The notes beneath the pieces are model-generated. The model did not search any database, was not told the DNA's origin, and saw nothing but the letters and a program-made list of their open reading frames with translations. Below are positions 63,884 through 64,000 of a stretch of DNA of 64,000 nucleotides, piece after piece. The stretch's first letter is position 1, and each line of letters starts with the position of its first letter. Both the position numbers and the translations under genes were made by a program. The stretch is from Mixophyes australis (taxonomy: Eukaryota > Chordata > Amphibia > Anura > Limnodynastidae), in the NCBI GenBank assembly GCA_036250195.1, contig JAVHZZ010000010.1:108915778-108979777 (forward strand), read 5' to 3'.

Positions 63884-64000
63884 TAGGTTCAGAGAAAATC
63901 TGAGGATAAACTACTTCACAGAGAGGGTAGTGGATAAGTGGAATAGTCTCCCATCAGAGGTGGTAGAGGATAATACAGTAGAGCAATGTAAACATGCTTG
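63884..64000 (+). mobile_element. LINE fragment, continuation after the array
   Basis: Reads RFRENLRINYFTERVVDKWN then SLPSEVVEDNTVEQCKHA without a stop to the window edge. The VVDxWNSLP motif normally follows RTRGHxL in this class of LINE polymerase, so this is the other side of the same element. Confidence 0.85.

Larger units (their letters stand above)
57843..64000 (+). other. SCUBE2: Start of SCUBE2 intron 20 (continues past window)
   Basis: The next expected exon (after VMRKS, the rest of the CUB domain) was searched for by eye and not found. The first kilobase is AT-rich and unremarkable. Then come a 21-bp pyrimidine array, a LINE fragment and the 44-bp array. Confidence 0.8.

Overview
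The window is vertebrate nuclear DNA, most likely from a frog. It carries most of one spliced gene on the + strand, SCUBE2 (signal peptide, CUB and EGF-like domain protein 2). I assign it to SCUBE2 rather than SCUBE1 or SCUBE3 because of a spacer between EGF5 and EGF6 that carries KRVKRR, a DTNEC start to EGF9, and the wording of the middle spacer (ANQKEVT, RLRKTIRTLRKAI). The frog call rests on the interspersed repeats: tRNA-derived SINEs ending in TATATAGCGCCACTAATT-type tails and many palindromic MITEs of kinds I associate with anuran genomes. No species is claimed.

Layout. 1-6736 is upstream DNA with small repeats, ending in a very G-rich stretch before the start codon. Twenty coding exons lie between 6737 and 57842: signal peptide (exon 1), nine EGF-like modules (exons 2-6 and 8-11), a short basic spacer (exon 7), the middle spacer (exons 12-16), three cysteine-rich repeats (exons 17-19) and the first half of the CUB domain (exon 20). 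They encode 869 codons plus one base. Every exon junction is phase 1 with AG/GT borders, and no frameshift or internal stop is seen. The last exons (rest of CUB and C-terminal tail, roughly 130 residues by comparison with the human protein as I recall it) lie beyond the right edge. From 57843 to the end is the start of intron 20, mostly a LINE fragment split by a 4.1-kb tandem array.

Non-coding content. The introns are unusually rich in tandem arrays: 43 bp (intron 1), 47/45 bp in two opposite orientations (intron 3), 32 bp (intron 5), 90 bp and 148 bp (intron 10), 41, 26 and 79 bp (intron 16), a pyrimidine array touching the exon 19 acceptor (intron 18), and 21 and 44 bp (intron 20). Long simple ORFs elsewhere in the window are products of these arrays, not genes. 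No second protein-coding gene, tRNA gene, rRNA gene or CRISPR array was found.

The observations most worth following are two oppositely oriented arrays placed just inside the two splice sites of intron 3; a 44-bp minisatellite that grew inside a LINE reading frame; arrays that end next to 3' splice sites, one of which supplies the polypyrimidine tract for exon 19; and a 43-bp minisatellite that appears to be built from the end of a dispersed palindromic element.
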